DNA from: Chitinophagaceae bacterium
Lineage (GTDB): Bacteria > Bacteroidota > Bacteroidia > Chitinophagales > Chitinophagaceae
DNA: 44,470 bases
Assembly (NCBI GenBank): GCA_019752295.1
Contig: JAIEMK010000008.1
Span: forward strand, 1 to 44,470
Reading direction: 5' to 3'
How positions within the stretch are numbered: the first letter of the stretch is position 1; each line of letters starts with the position of its first letter. Under the pieces are notes generated by a model. The model had not been told where the DNA came from. It did no database searches and saw nothing but the letters and a program-made list of their open reading frames with translations. The translations under genes and the position numbers were made by a program. Below, one piece after another: positions 34,698 through 42,295 of this stretch.

Positions 34698-35519
34698 ATG
34701 GCAAACATGAAATCAAAACTATTTACAGTTGCTTTAACGCTCGCAACAATCGCCGCAACGGCACAGGGACCGAAAGTAAAATCAGGGCATTTATGTACAA
34801 ATGAAGCTGCAACAAATTCAATCGAAAAGTCGTCAAATCAGCATGCATCAAGTTCAGTACAATTTAAATCCGGTACATTGATCGAAGTAGCTTTTATGTC
34901 AGTTAAACCCGGAAAAGAAAAAGAACTGAACGAAGAATACTTTGCAAAAGTGATGCCTATTGCAATGGAATACGGACTTAACCCGCTCATGACAGTTGGG
35001 ATAAAAAACGCTTTTTCTGAAAAGATAAAGCCTCAAATGATTGGGTTCTTTGAATGGCCAAGTGCAGCCAAAAAAGAGGCATTTGAAAAGGATGCTCGTT
35101 TTTTAAAATTGAAACCGATAAGAACCGGGGCACTCAGCTTATTAAAAATAGGGTTCTTTGAAGTTGGTAAAGACATGACAGTAAAACTTGATGCTTCTCT
35201 ATTTTATGAAATCTATGGCATGGATTTAAAAGAAGAAACAGCAGATCAAATGGGTAAATACTTCGAAAAGGCCGGCCCTATTTGTGTAAAGGATTATGGT
35301 GTTGACTTCGCATTGGCGATGACACCGGTACAAGTTGCCGGCTTTGATAGCCATGCTGAAGGTGGATACGAGGCACAATCTTTTGGCATAGCAATATGGC
35401 CAAACGAGGACGCCAACAAGAAGTTTTTCTCGTCAAAAGAATACTCCGAAATCAAACATTTTAAAGATGATGCAGTTAAAACTTTAGGCGCATGGCAGGG
35501 CGCAGTAATTCTACGCTAA
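34698..35519 (+). CDS. Exported tandem dimeric alpha/beta-barrel (ABM-like) protein
   Basis: Protein of 273 aa with signal peptide (about 1-22, ATAQ). Two similar halves follow: IEVAFMSVKPGKEKELNEEYFAKVMPIAMEYGLNPLMTVGI...IGFFEWPSAAKKEAFEKDARF (about 54-122) and FYEIYGMDLKEETADQMGKYFEKAGPICVKDYGVDFALAM...FGIAIWPNEDANKKFFSSKEY (about 162-250). Each has the pattern of a DUF1330/antibiotic-monooxygenase fold, so this looks like an internal duplication. No catalytic residue can be named. Alternative start ATG 34707. Confidence 0.75.
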   Translation: MANMKSKLFTVALTLATIAATAQGPKVKSGHLCTNEAATNSIEKSSNQHASSSVQFKSGTLIEVAFMSVKPGKEKELNEEYFAKVMPIAMEYGLNPLMTVGIKNAFSEKIKPQMIGFFEWPSAAKKEAFEKDARFLKLKPIRTGALSLLKIGFFEVGKDMTVKLDASLFYEIYGMDLKEETADQMGKYFEKAGPICVKDYGVDFALAMTPVQVAGFDSHAEGGYEAQSFGIAIWPNEDANKKFFSSKEYSEIKHFKDDAVKTLGAWQGAVILR

Positions 35520-35536
35520 ATAAATAATTAAACTTA

Positions 35537-35580
35537 GGCAATAAACTAGTACATGTTGAAGACCTGTTTAGTTTATTGTC
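35537..35580 (+). terminator. Hairpin after the ABM-like gene
   Basis: A 12-bp stem, 35537-35548 with 35569-35580 (core CAATAAACTA / TAGTTTATTG), one wobble pair, loop of 20 nt. It lies between the ABM-like stop and the next ATG at 35597, so it may attenuate rather than end the transcript. Confidence 0.5.
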
Positions 35581-35596
35581 TATTTAAAAAATAAAA

Positions 35597-36169
35597 ATGA
35601 CAAAAAAAATAATCCAGCTAGCTGCAATGATTGTAGTAATGCTTGTCCATTTAGATTCGAATGCTCAATCGCATAAAGCCAATATCATAATTGAAAAAGA
35701 AATAGTAATAGATGCTGAAATTTCTAAAAGCTGGCATGTATTGGGGCCCGAATTTGCGGATGCATATAAATGGGCATCTACGGTAAATAAGTCTGAAGGG
35801 AAAGGTAATTTCATAAATGGAGAAACCTATTCCGAAAGGGTTTGTTCGACACCAATGGGTACTTTGAATGAAAAGATATTAAATTACTCAGTTGAAAATC
35901 GTCTCCTAGTTTATCAGTTTGAAGGTATGCCTAAAATGGTAAGGTTTGCTATGAATACTTGGCATTTAACCGCACTGGACAATAATCAAACAAAGCTTTC
36001 TTTTAAAATGGAAATGGAAGTTGGGGGAATCGGAAAAATGATGAAACCAATGATGAAAATGAAAATGGCAAAAATGGCGGGGCATACCATTGAAGAATTC
36101 AAGTATTATGTAGAACAAGGGCAGCCACATCCCAGAAAGTTAAGGGCAATGAAAAAGTATAAAGGATAA
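35597..36169 (+). CDS. Exported SRPBCC-family protein
   Basis: Protein of 190 aa with signal peptide (1-23, SNAQ). The START/polyketide-cyclase pattern is present: IIIEKEIVIDAEISKSWHVLGPEFADAYKWASTVN, VCSTPMGTLNEKILNYSVENRLLVYQFEGMPK and NTWHLTALDNNQTKLSFKMEMEV. Such folds bind hydrophobic ligands. A Met/Lys-rich segment (MMKPMMKMKMAKMAG, about 150-164) is unusual. It is followed by a good terminator. Confidence 0.82.
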   Translation: MTKKIIQLAAMIVVMLVHLDSNAQSHKANIIIEKEIVIDAEISKSWHVLGPEFADAYKWASTVNKSEGKGNFINGETYSERVCSTPMGTLNEKILNYSVENRLLVYQFEGMPKMVRFAMNTWHLTALDNNQTKLSFKMEMEVGGIGKMMKPMMKMKMAKMAGHTIEEFKYYVEQGQPHPRKLRAMKKYKG

Positions 36170-36195
36170 TAATTCTAACTCTCTTAATCTTTAAA

Positions 36196-36226
36196 GCACA
36201 ATCTGTATAGGTTGTGTTTTTGTTTT
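36196..36226 (+). terminator. Rho-independent terminator after the SRPBCC gene
   Basis: CACAATC (36197-36203) pairs with GGTTGTG (36210-36216), one G-T pair, 6-nt loop, followed by TTTTTGTTTT. Confidence 0.75.
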
Positions 36227-36329
36227 ATCGAATGTCAATTTTATGAATTGCTTAATTTCTTATCATTTGACAAGAGATTCTTACTTGCACTAACATTCTT
36301 TTGCACTGTATTCTAAAAATGATACTAGT

Positions 36330-37325
36330 ATGAAAGAAAAAATTTTGATCACTTCTGCCACAGGGAAAACCGGATACCCGGCCACAGTGCAGTTGTTGAA
36401 AGATGGTTACCAAGTTAAAATATTGGTTCGCTCCCGCAATAGCAGAGCATTGGCTTTGGAAAAATTGGGCGCAGAAATTCAGATTGGTCAATTGTCTGAT
36501 TTAAATGATTTAATAAAAGCGTTAGCTGATGTTAAACGAGTCTATTACTGTCACCCATTTGTTCCAGGTTTATTAATTAACACAAAGACTTTCATTGAGG
36601 CGGCTAAATTATATAAGCTCGATGCAGTGGTAATGATGGGGCAATGGCTCGCAGAATTTACTGATCAAAATAGCATTCATACCAATGAAACAAGAGAAGC
36701 CTATCGCTTATTTAAAGAGGCAAATATTAAAGTCGTTTATCTCATACCTGGTTTTTTCGCAGATAATCTTTTTTTCGTTTTAGAGTTTGCCACCCAACTT
36801 GGGTTGATGCCTCTCCCCTTTAGTCATGGAAGGAATCCGGCCGTATCAAATGAGGATCTAGGATTGGTAATTGCTTCTTTGTTAAAAAATCCTTCCCCGT
36901 ATATAGGTCAAAAGCTTCGGCCTTCCGGTCCTGTTTCTTTGTCTGCTAAAGAAATGGCCGCTATTTTTTCAAAGACAATAGGCAGAAAAGTGCGTTACAT
37001 GAACATTCCGGAATGGATGTTTTTGAAAGCTGCTTTTGTTTTTGCAAAAGATTTAGGGTTAGACGCCTTTACCATATCTCAGGTTAGGCACTATATGCAT
37101 CAATACAGGTTGAACAAATTTGATATTGGTGGACCAACTCAGGTTGTGAAGCAGCTTACAGGTAAAGAGCCAGATGATTTCGAAACTATTGTAAAAAGAT
37201 ATCTTAATAACTCTCCTTACATGGGTCGCAGTTTTGCAAAATGGGTAACTGCCATAAAAAAATTCCTACAAATTCCTTTTGCTCAAGTACCGAATATTGC
37301 CGAATTAGAAGCGTTGAACAAATAA
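36330..37325 (+). CDS. NmrA/SDR-like NAD(P)-binding protein
   Basis: Atypical short-chain dehydrogenase of 331 aa. The nucleotide-binding motif is ILITSATGKTGYPATVQLL (about 5-23), then VKILVRS with an Arg after beta2 that favours NADPH, and VKRVYYCHPF. No YxxxK pair is evident, as in NmrA-like redox sensors and NAD(P)-dependent isomerases/reductases. A direct repeat TTGCACT (36285-36291, 36301-36307) lies upstream. The deiodinase-like gene follows 48 bp later. Confidence 0.88.
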   Translation: MKEKILITSATGKTGYPATVQLLKDGYQVKILVRSRNSRALALEKLGAEIQIGQLSDLNDLIKALADVKRVYYCHPFVPGLLINTKTFIEAAKLYKLDAVVMMGQWLAEFTDQNSIHTNETREAYRLFKEANIKVVYLIPGFFADNLFFVLEFATQLGLMPLPFSHGRNPAVSNEDLGLVIASLLKNPSPYIGQKLRPSGPVSLSAKEMAAIFSKTIGRKVRYMNIPEWMFLKAAFVFAKDLGLDAFTISQVRHYMHQYRLNKFDIGGPTQVVKQLTGKEPDDFETIVKRYLNNSPYMGRSFAKWVTAIKKFLQIPFAQVPNIAELEALNK

Positions 37326-37373
37326 CCCTCACTAAATTAAATTGATTAGTAACTTAAGCCTAACAAATAAAAT

Positions 37374-38069
37374 ATGTACAACTACAGAAAATTCAGTATG
37401 CAGGAATATGATATACTGCATTCCAAAGGTATCCAGATTGGGGAAGTAATTTCTGACTTTGAGGTTTTTACCATTGAGGGAGAGCGAAAAAGAATATCGG
37501 ATTATTTTGACAAACCGATTTTGTTAGAAACCGGAAGCATCTCATGTGGAATGTTTGCGGGTCAGATGAATGATATGGAAGAATTAGCAAAAGAAAATAA
37601 AGATTTTACTTTTTTGATTTTATATGTTCGGGAAGCACACCCAGGCAGTAAAATTACTCCACATAACACGATCGATTTAAAATGTCATTTAGCAAATCAA
37701 CTGAAAGAAGTAGAGCATGTAAACAGAACAATAATAGTGGACGATTTAGAAGGCTCCTTCCACAATATGCTTGGAGCGTTACCTAATATGGTTTTTATTA
37801 TCGATAGAGGGGGTAAAATAGTTTTTAAAAGTAATTGGAATAAAGCAAATAATGTTAGTGCTGCATTAAATACCTATCGGGGCCAAAGAAATATAATAGA
37901 TCAACAATGGACTTTCTTGCCCATGCCTTCATTAAAAACCGAGCACAAAGTGTTCAAACGTGCAGGTTGGGATGCCGCATGGGATTTAATAATTGCTTTA
38001 CCACAGTTGATCTATTTACACATTATTGAGGGGATTTGTATGAAATATCCTCGCTTGTGTAAGCAATAG
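37374..38069 (+). CDS. Deiodinase-like thioredoxin-fold protein (Cys form)
   Basis: Protein of 231 aa. IGEVISDFEVFTIEGERKRISDYFDKPILLETGSISCGMFAGQMNDMEEL matches the iodothyronine deiodinase/redoxin active region, with C58 where vertebrate deiodinases have selenocysteine. The codon is TGT, not TGA. FLILYVREAHPGSKI matches the conserved deiodinase EAHPSDGW block, and LPNMVFIIDRGGKIVFKSNW is the usual thioredoxin-fold strand. Bacterial members have no firmly known substrate; thiol reductase or reductive dehalogenase roles are possible. Probably co-transcribed with the NmrA-like gene. Confidence 0.8.
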   Translation: MYNYRKFSMQEYDILHSKGIQIGEVISDFEVFTIEGERKRISDYFDKPILLETGSISCGMFAGQMNDMEELAKENKDFTFLILYVREAHPGSKITPHNTIDLKCHLANQLKEVEHVNRTIIVDDLEGSFHNMLGALPNMVFIIDRGGKIVFKSNWNKANNVSAALNTYRGQRNIIDQQWTFLPMPSLKTEHKVFKRAGWDAAWDLIIALPQLIYLHIIEGICMKYPRLCKQ

Positions 38070-38172
38070 TACTTTAGTAATCGCTATGCATACCGAACGT
38101 CGCAATAAAAACGCGCAGTACTGATTATGCTCTTTAAAAGTTTAATTTATTTTCTATTTTGCAAAAAATATA

Positions 38173-38186
38173 ACCGAACGTTTGGT
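38173..38186. promoter_or_regulatory. TetR operator 1, before tetR
   Basis: ACCGAACGTTTGGT is an inverted repeat with one mismatch. It overlaps the -33 box of the tetR promoter, so binding would repress tetR. It matches the perfect palindrome at 38797-38812. A half site ACCGAACGT also occurs at 38092-38100. Confidence 0.75.
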
Positions 38187-38211
38187 AAAATACTTTTTCT
38201 TACTATATTTG
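38181..38211 (+). promoter_or_regulatory. Promoter of tetR
   Basis: -33 TTTG (38181-38184), 19-bp spacer, -7 TATATTTG (38204-38211): an exact fit to the Bacteroidota consensus. The tetR ATG is only 5 nt past the box (38216), so the message may be leaderless. Confidence 0.65.
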
Positions 38212-38215
38212 CACA

Positions 38216-38776
38216 ATGAGGCCACAGAAAATAAATGATCAGGAATTATTAATGGGATTAATGTCTGTGCTTAGCTCAAAAGGGTATGACGGGGCAAGCC
38301 TTAATGAGTTGGCAGAGTCTTCGGGACTGCAAAAAGCAAGTCTTTATTATCGATTCCCGGAAGGAAAAAAAGAGATAACATCTGCGGTACTCAATTTTGT
38401 AAATGAATGGATTAAGAAAAATATCTATTTACTACTATCTAATCATTCAATTGAACCACTTGTGCGCTTGCATCAGGTAATCAAAAACATTAATACCCTT
38501 TACAATAATGGTGATGCAATTTGCATACTGAGAGCCTTAGCCATGGACACAGGAGTTGAGATATTTGGCGCTCAAATAAAAGAGAGTTTGCAGCTCTGGA
38601 TAAAGGGTTTTACTAGCTTGGGTACAGATATTGGTATGACAGAAAAAGTTGCAAAAGAAAATGCCTTTCTGGTACTTGTTCAAATACAAGGTAGCCTGAT
38701 AGTCTCCAGAGGCCTGGGCTCAACTTCGATTTACAAAACAACCATCAAATCTGTTGAAGAAATGTATCGCACTTAA
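38216..38776 (+). CDS. TetR/AcrR-family regulator
   Basis: Regulator of 186 aa. The N-terminal helix-turn-helix is QELLMGLMSVLSSKGYDGASLNELAESSGLQKASLYYRFPEGKKEI (9-54), and an all-helical ligand domain follows. The start at 38216 is needed to keep helix 1. Matching palindromes before its own gene and before the next gene indicate that it represses both itself and the dsrE-like/PNPOx/ferredoxin genes. Ligand unknown. Confidence 0.93.
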   Translation: MRPQKINDQELLMGLMSVLSSKGYDGASLNELAESSGLQKASLYYRFPEGKKEITSAVLNFVNEWIKKNIYLLLSNHSIEPLVRLHQVIKNINTLYNNGDAICILRALAMDTGVEIFGAQIKESLQLWIKGFTSLGTDIGMTEKVAKENAFLVLVQIQGSLIVSRGLGSTSIYKTTIKSVEEMYRT

Positions 38777-38796
38777 AAAAATTTAGTCAATAAATT

Positions 38797-38812
38797 AACC
38801 GAACGTTCGGTT
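38797..38812. promoter_or_regulatory. TetR operator 2, before the dsrE-like gene
   Basis: AACCGAACGTTCGGTT is a perfect 16-bp palindrome, 46 bp before the ATG at 38859. It is the same site as operator 1 with full symmetry. The matching promoter boxes are not clear. Confidence 0.8.
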
Positions 38813-38858
38813 ATAAATAAATAATTGAACTTTTCATTCTTAATTAAACAAACAAAAA

Positions 38859-39224
38859 ATGAGCAAAACAGCAATCGTGATCCTATCAGATCCAAAATCA
38901 GGTTCAGAAGAATCTTTAGGAAGAGTTTTTAATGCTATGGCAGCAGCATATGATTACAAAGCAGCCGGCGAAGAGGTATCCATTCTTTTTCAGGGAACAG
39001 GTACAAGATGGCCTGAACAATTAGGTAAGCTTGATCATTCCTTACATGCACTTTTCAAAGCAGTAGAAGACAAAATCATTGGGATTTCCTGCGGTTGTGC
39101 AGATGCATTTGGAGCAAACACTTCAGGGTTAGATCTGGTAAAGGACAATGAAGTGCCCGGTACAAGTGGGCTTCCAAGCTTTGTAAAGCTTAAAAAAGAA
39201 GGTTTTACTATAATCACCTTTTGA
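38859..39224 (+). CDS. DsrE-like protein with CGC motif
   Basis: Small protein of 121 aa with a DsrE/DsrF-like pattern: IVILSDPKSGSEESLGRVFNAMAAAYDYKAAGEEVSILFQGTGTRW, then IIGISCGCADAFGAN holding C78 and C80. DsrE proteins form hexamers and shuttle sulfur on cysteine or support sulfur relay. First structural gene behind TetR operator 2; a stable hairpin and the PNPOx gene follow. Confidence 0.82.
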   Translation: MSKTAIVILSDPKSGSEESLGRVFNAMAAAYDYKAAGEEVSILFQGTGTRWPEQLGKLDHSLHALFKAVEDKIIGISCGCADAFGANTSGLDLVKDNEVPGTSGLPSFVKLKKEGFTIITF

Positions 39225-39233
39225 TTAACCTAT

Positions 39234-39261
39234 CACCTCCTGCCCAGATCTGCAGGAGGTG
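39234..39261 (+). other. Intercistronic hairpin between dsrE-like and PNPOx genes
   Basis: CACCTCCTGC (39234-39243) pairs perfectly with GCAGGAGGTG (39252-39261), 8-nt loop, 9 bp after the dsrE-like stop and 17 bp before the next ATG. The 3' arm contains AGGAGG, which is buried in the stem. There is no T tract. It may be an attenuator, a processing site or a weak terminator. Confidence 0.6.
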
Positions 39262-39278
39262 CTTTAAAAAAGAGCAAA

Positions 39279-40172
39279 ATGGAAAAAAAATTTCACGCGG
39301 GTGAACTAAAAATTCAACAACTCTTAGGAGAGGAAGCAATTGCAGATTCAAACGGCAAATTGATATCCAATACAATTGCAAAAGGGGCAATAAATTTTAT
39401 TGAAAAACAATCTCTGGTTGTAATAAGTAGCACTGATCCAAGAGGCAATATTTGGTCATCTTTGCTACTGGGAGAATCTGGATTTGCGACTATTGTTGAT
39501 CCGGGATTAATTAGTTTTGACACCAGCAAAATATATACTAATCCAGAAGATGTTTTTTTCAATAATATTAAAGTAAACTCAGGTATAGGTTCTCTGTTTA
39601 TTGAATTAACAACAAGAAAAAGATATAGAATAAACGGAATTTCTTATCAGGCCGGATCAAGCATTCATGTTAAGGTAAATGAAGCTTATCCGAACTGTCC
39701 AAAGTATATACAGCAACGGGCTGTTTCACAGTCGATGTATTTCAACTCCCCCAAAATTTATACTGAAAAAGGCAATGAATTAAGTGATCTCGAATTATCA
39801 TGGATTGCATGTGCTGATACCTTTTTTGTAAGTAGTAGTAGTCTATCAGGCAACCTGGATGCCTCTCATCGTGGGGGTAAATCCGGATTTATTGAAATTT
39901 TGAATGATCATACTTTAAAGATACCAGACTATCAGGGAAACAGCTTATACAATACATTGGGAAATATTGCATCTAATCCAAATGTTGGTTTATTATTCAT
40001 AGATTTTGAAAATGGGCATACACTACAGTTAACTGGAAAAGCAGAAACAGTTTTCTCAAAAAAATTGGAGACTGACATAGATAATTCATTCAATACTGGT
40101 AGGTATTGGCTATTCAAAACAAAACAATGGATTCGCACAGAATATCACCCACAAGTAGCTTTAGCATTTTAA
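39279..40172 (+). CDS. PNPOx-family flavin-binding protein
   Basis: Protein of 297 aa of the pyridoxamine-phosphate-oxidase-like fold. It contains two split-barrel-like parts: FIEKQSLVVISSTDPRGNIWSSLLLGESGFATIVDPGLISFD (about 35-75) and LSWIACADTFFVSSSSLSGNLDASHRGGKSGFIEILNDHTLKIPDYQGNSLYNTLGNI (about 175-235), the second with the typical HRGG and P-D-x-x-GN flavin-site residues. Larger homologs are fused to a ferredoxin domain; here the [2Fe-2S] ferredoxin is the next gene, 20 bp on. This suggests the two work as an electron-transfer pair (inference). Confidence 0.88.
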   Translation: MEKKFHAGELKIQQLLGEEAIADSNGKLISNTIAKGAINFIEKQSLVVISSTDPRGNIWSSLLLGESGFATIVDPGLISFDTSKIYTNPEDVFFNNIKVNSGIGSLFIELTTRKRYRINGISYQAGSSIHVKVNEAYPNCPKYIQQRAVSQSMYFNSPKIYTEKGNELSDLELSWIACADTFFVSSSSLSGNLDASHRGGKSGFIEILNDHTLKIPDYQGNSLYNTLGNIASNPNVGLLFIDFENGHTLQLTGKAETVFSKKLETDIDNSFNTGRYWLFKTKQWIRTEYHPQVALAF

Positions 40173-40192
40173 TTTAACCGACGAATACAAAA

Positions 40193-40456
40193 ATGGAAAG
40201 ATCCTATACAGTTAAGTTTACGAAATCGAATATAGATGCTTTATGGAATGCATCCGAGCAAAGTTTATTGGATCTTGCTGAGGCAAATGGTCTCAATCCT
40301 GATTTTAATTGCAGAATGGGTACTTGCTCAACATGTGAAACCATTTTGCTTAAAGGCCAAGTGCTGCATGATCCAGAACCTTTTATAGAAATTGAGAAGG
40401 ATAAAATACTATTATGTTGTGCGAAACCGGTGTCCGATATTGAAATTGAATTATAG
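40193..40456 (+). CDS. Plant-type [2Fe-2S] ferredoxin
   Basis: Ferredoxin of 87 aa. The cluster ligands are C40, C45, C48 (FNCRMGTCSTC, Cx4Cx2C) and C75 in LLCCAKP. SLLDLAEANGLNPDFNCRMGTCSTC is the classic loop. It lies 20 bp after the PNPOx-like gene and should exchange electrons with that flavoprotein. No ferredoxin reductase gene is in the window. Confidence 0.94.
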   Translation: MERSYTVKFTKSNIDALWNASEQSLLDLAEANGLNPDFNCRMGTCSTCETILLKGQVLHDPEPFIEIEKDKILLCCAKPVSDIEIEL

Positions 40457-40482
40457 CTTATTCATAGAAACCAAATTTAAAA

Positions 40483-40494
40483 AATAGTACTATT
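40483..40494. promoter_or_regulatory. Palindrome AATAGTACTATT before the deacetylase gene
   Basis: A perfect 12-bp palindrome 8 bp upstream of ATG 40503 and 26 bp upstream of ATG 40521. Short AT-rich palindromes arise often by chance, so support is weak. Confidence 0.25.
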
Positions 40495-40502
40495 CGTGCA
40501 CT

Positions 40503-41231
40503 ATGATTAAAGAAAAAAATATGTGGAAAACAGATATATTGGCTTTTGGTGCTCATCCCGATGATATCGAGTGCGCAGCCGCAGGAATCATTATTAATAC
40601 AGTGAAACTTGGGGGCATTGTTGTGTTAGTAGACCTTACCAAAGGAGAAATGGGAAGCCATGGAACTGTTAATCAAAGAACCCGGGAAGCAAAGGATGCA
40701 GCAAATATTTTAGGTATACAGAGAAGAGTACAATTAAACTTTGAGGATAGTAAGATTACTAATAATTTGAATAGCAGGAAATTAGTTATTCAAATTATCA
40801 GACAGTATAAACCTAGAATCGTTTTAGCAAATGCTTTTATTGACAGGCACCCCGACCACAGGGAAGCTGCACAGCTAGTTTCTGATGCCTGTTTCCTTTC
40901 AGGCTTAAAAAAGAATCGCTCCATTTTTAAAGGTAGGGAGCAACAATGCTGGAGGCCGATATGCGTATATCATTACATTCAGGATTATTTTGTAAAGCCG
41001 GATTTTGTAGTTGACATCAGCAAGCACTTTGAAGAAAAAATGAAAACTATAAAGGCTTATAAATCACAATTCGTTAATGCCAGAGATAACAGCCCGGATG
41101 GCATACTTGCACTGCTAAAACAAATTGAAGCTACAAATCGGATTTTTGGAAGGTCAATTAATGTTATGCACGCTGAGGGTTTTACATCAGCTAGGTATAT
41201 TGGGGTAAGAGATATTACATTAATTGTTTAA
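40503..41231 (+). CDS. bshB1: PIG-L deacetylase, BshB1-like
   Basis: LmbE/PIG-L-type zinc deacetylase of 242 aa. Zinc ligands in AHPDDIE and in RHPDHREAA are present, with VVLVDLTKGEMGSHGT...R..EAKDAANILG and QLVSDACFLSGLKKN as in BshB1, which deacetylates GlcNAc-malate in bacillithiol synthesis. The more common form at the third motif block (LGCAGT) is AAAAG-like here (DIECAAAGI). Start may be ATG 40521 (MWKTDIL). It could be a second copy with another thiol-sugar substrate, because it lies in a TetR/redox operon and not with bshA or bshC. Confidence 0.82.
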   Translation: MIKEKNMWKTDILAFGAHPDDIECAAAGIIINTVKLGGIVVLVDLTKGEMGSHGTVNQRTREAKDAANILGIQRRVQLNFEDSKITNNLNSRKLVIQIIRQYKPRIVLANAFIDRHPDHREAAQLVSDACFLSGLKKNRSIFKGREQQCWRPICVYHYIQDYFVKPDFVVDISKHFEEKMKTIKAYKSQFVNARDNSPDGILALLKQIEATNRIFGRSINVMHAEGFTSARYIGVRDITLIV

Positions 41232-41254
41232 AGACCTGCTGTTAACTCCAGAGT

Positions 41255-41461
41255 TTACTTATTTTTTATTTTCTTCCTAATTAAAGGTGCTATAAAAAGT
41301 AATGAAGGCACAGCAAGAAGCCACGCAATAAACCAACTGCGAAACCATATAAAAAGAAAATACTTACCAAACCCAAGATTTACAGAAACCACTGTAAAGC
41401 TGATATAACTTGTTACTACCAGTGCGGTAATAAACGCAAATTTTATTTTCGATTTATTCAT
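41255..41461 (-). CDS. DUF2798 small membrane protein
   Basis: Protein of 68 aa with two TM helices (about 7-26, 36-57) in the DUF2798 pattern (FAFITALVVTSYISFTVVSVNLGFG...WFRSWFIAWLLAVPSLLFIAPLIRKKI). Function unknown. It is convergent with the deacetylase gene. Confidence 0.78.
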   Translation of the reverse strand: MNKSKIKFAFITALVVTSYISFTVVSVNLGFGKYFLFIWFRSWFIAWLLAVPSLLFIAPLIRKKIKNK

Positions 41462-41478
41462 GTATTCATATTTTCAGT

Positions 41479-41506
41479 AAAAACGGCTGTCAAAACTGAC
41501 AGCCGT
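41479..41506 (-). terminator. Rho-independent terminator of the second AhpD-like gene
   Basis: ACGGCTGTCA (41483-41492) and TGACAGCCGT (41497-41506) form a perfect 10-bp stem with 4-nt loop. It is followed by TTTT on the minus strand and lies 58 bp past the stop at 41565. Confidence 0.8.
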
Positions 41507-41564
41507 AACCTTCCAAACTACCATCCATATTCGAGTAACAAAATCTTAGTAGTTTTTTACTAGC

Positions 41565-42119
41565 TTACTTTTTCCATATACGACTTGCAAAAGCCGCATC
41601 CACTTCTGGATCAGTATTATGGTTAGAATAATTACTCAAGGTTTTAACCCCGATGCCTGCGATGATTCCTAAAACAGCAGCTTCATCATATCCAACACTT
41701 AAGAATGCATCAACCTCTTCTTGTGACACCATTCCGCGATTCGCAGTTAATAACCTGGTTAATTTTGATAAGGCGGCTAATTTTACATCAGGTATTTCTT
41801 CTCCGGCTCTTATCGCGTCGGTAACTTCTGTAGGAACTTTAGTCATCATATCACCAACGAAACTATGAGCTGCCATACAATACTCGCAATTATTTTCATA
41901 GGCAACAGATAAGAATACTACTTCTTGCTCCACAGGAGTGAAACCGGCATTTTCTCTGAATGATTTGTAGGCATGCGTATAAGCATCCAGCAACGCAGTG
42001 TTTGCGCCCATTGCAATATACATGTTTGGAACAAAGCCCAAGCCCTTCTTTGTGTTCTCAAAAATTTCATTTGTTTTTGAAGAAAACGCAATGTTTTCCA
42101 ATTTTAACTTAGCCATCAT
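41565..42119 (-). CDS. Carboxymuconolactone decarboxylase/AhpD-family protein
   Basis: AhpD-like protein of 184 aa with FTPVEQEVVFLSVAYENNCEYCMAAHS (Glu, CxxC, His all present). Paralog of 32107-32718. It is monocistronic: a strong terminator follows and a -7-like box CATCTTTGC lies upstream (minus strand). Expected role: peroxide or disulfide reduction, or an unknown small-molecule decarboxylase. Confidence 0.9.
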   Translation of the reverse strand: MMAKLKLENIAFSSKTNEIFENTKKGLGFVPNMYIAMGANTALLDAYTHAYKSFRENAGFTPVEQEVVFLSVAYENNCEYCMAAHSFVGDMMTKVPTEVTDAIRAGEEIPDVKLAALSKLTRLLTANRGMVSQEEVDAFLSVGYDEAAVLGIIAGIGVKTLSNYSNHNTDPEVDAAFASRIWKK

Positions 42120-42295
42120 TTAATTTTTTGTTTTATAAAATTGATTTAACAGTGCAAAGATGATGCGCCCTTAAGTGGAATACCATTGTTTCTAGTTCAA
42201 AGATTTGTTCTTTTGGTTCATATTCTGAAATGAAAATGACATATTCACATCTAATCAATTTTCATTAACCCAACTCTAACAATAAAGCTAATTAC

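Noticed and set aside
37374..38069. Selenocysteine in the deiodinase-like protein
   Set aside because: The active-site codon is TGT (Cys) and no in-frame TGA is present.
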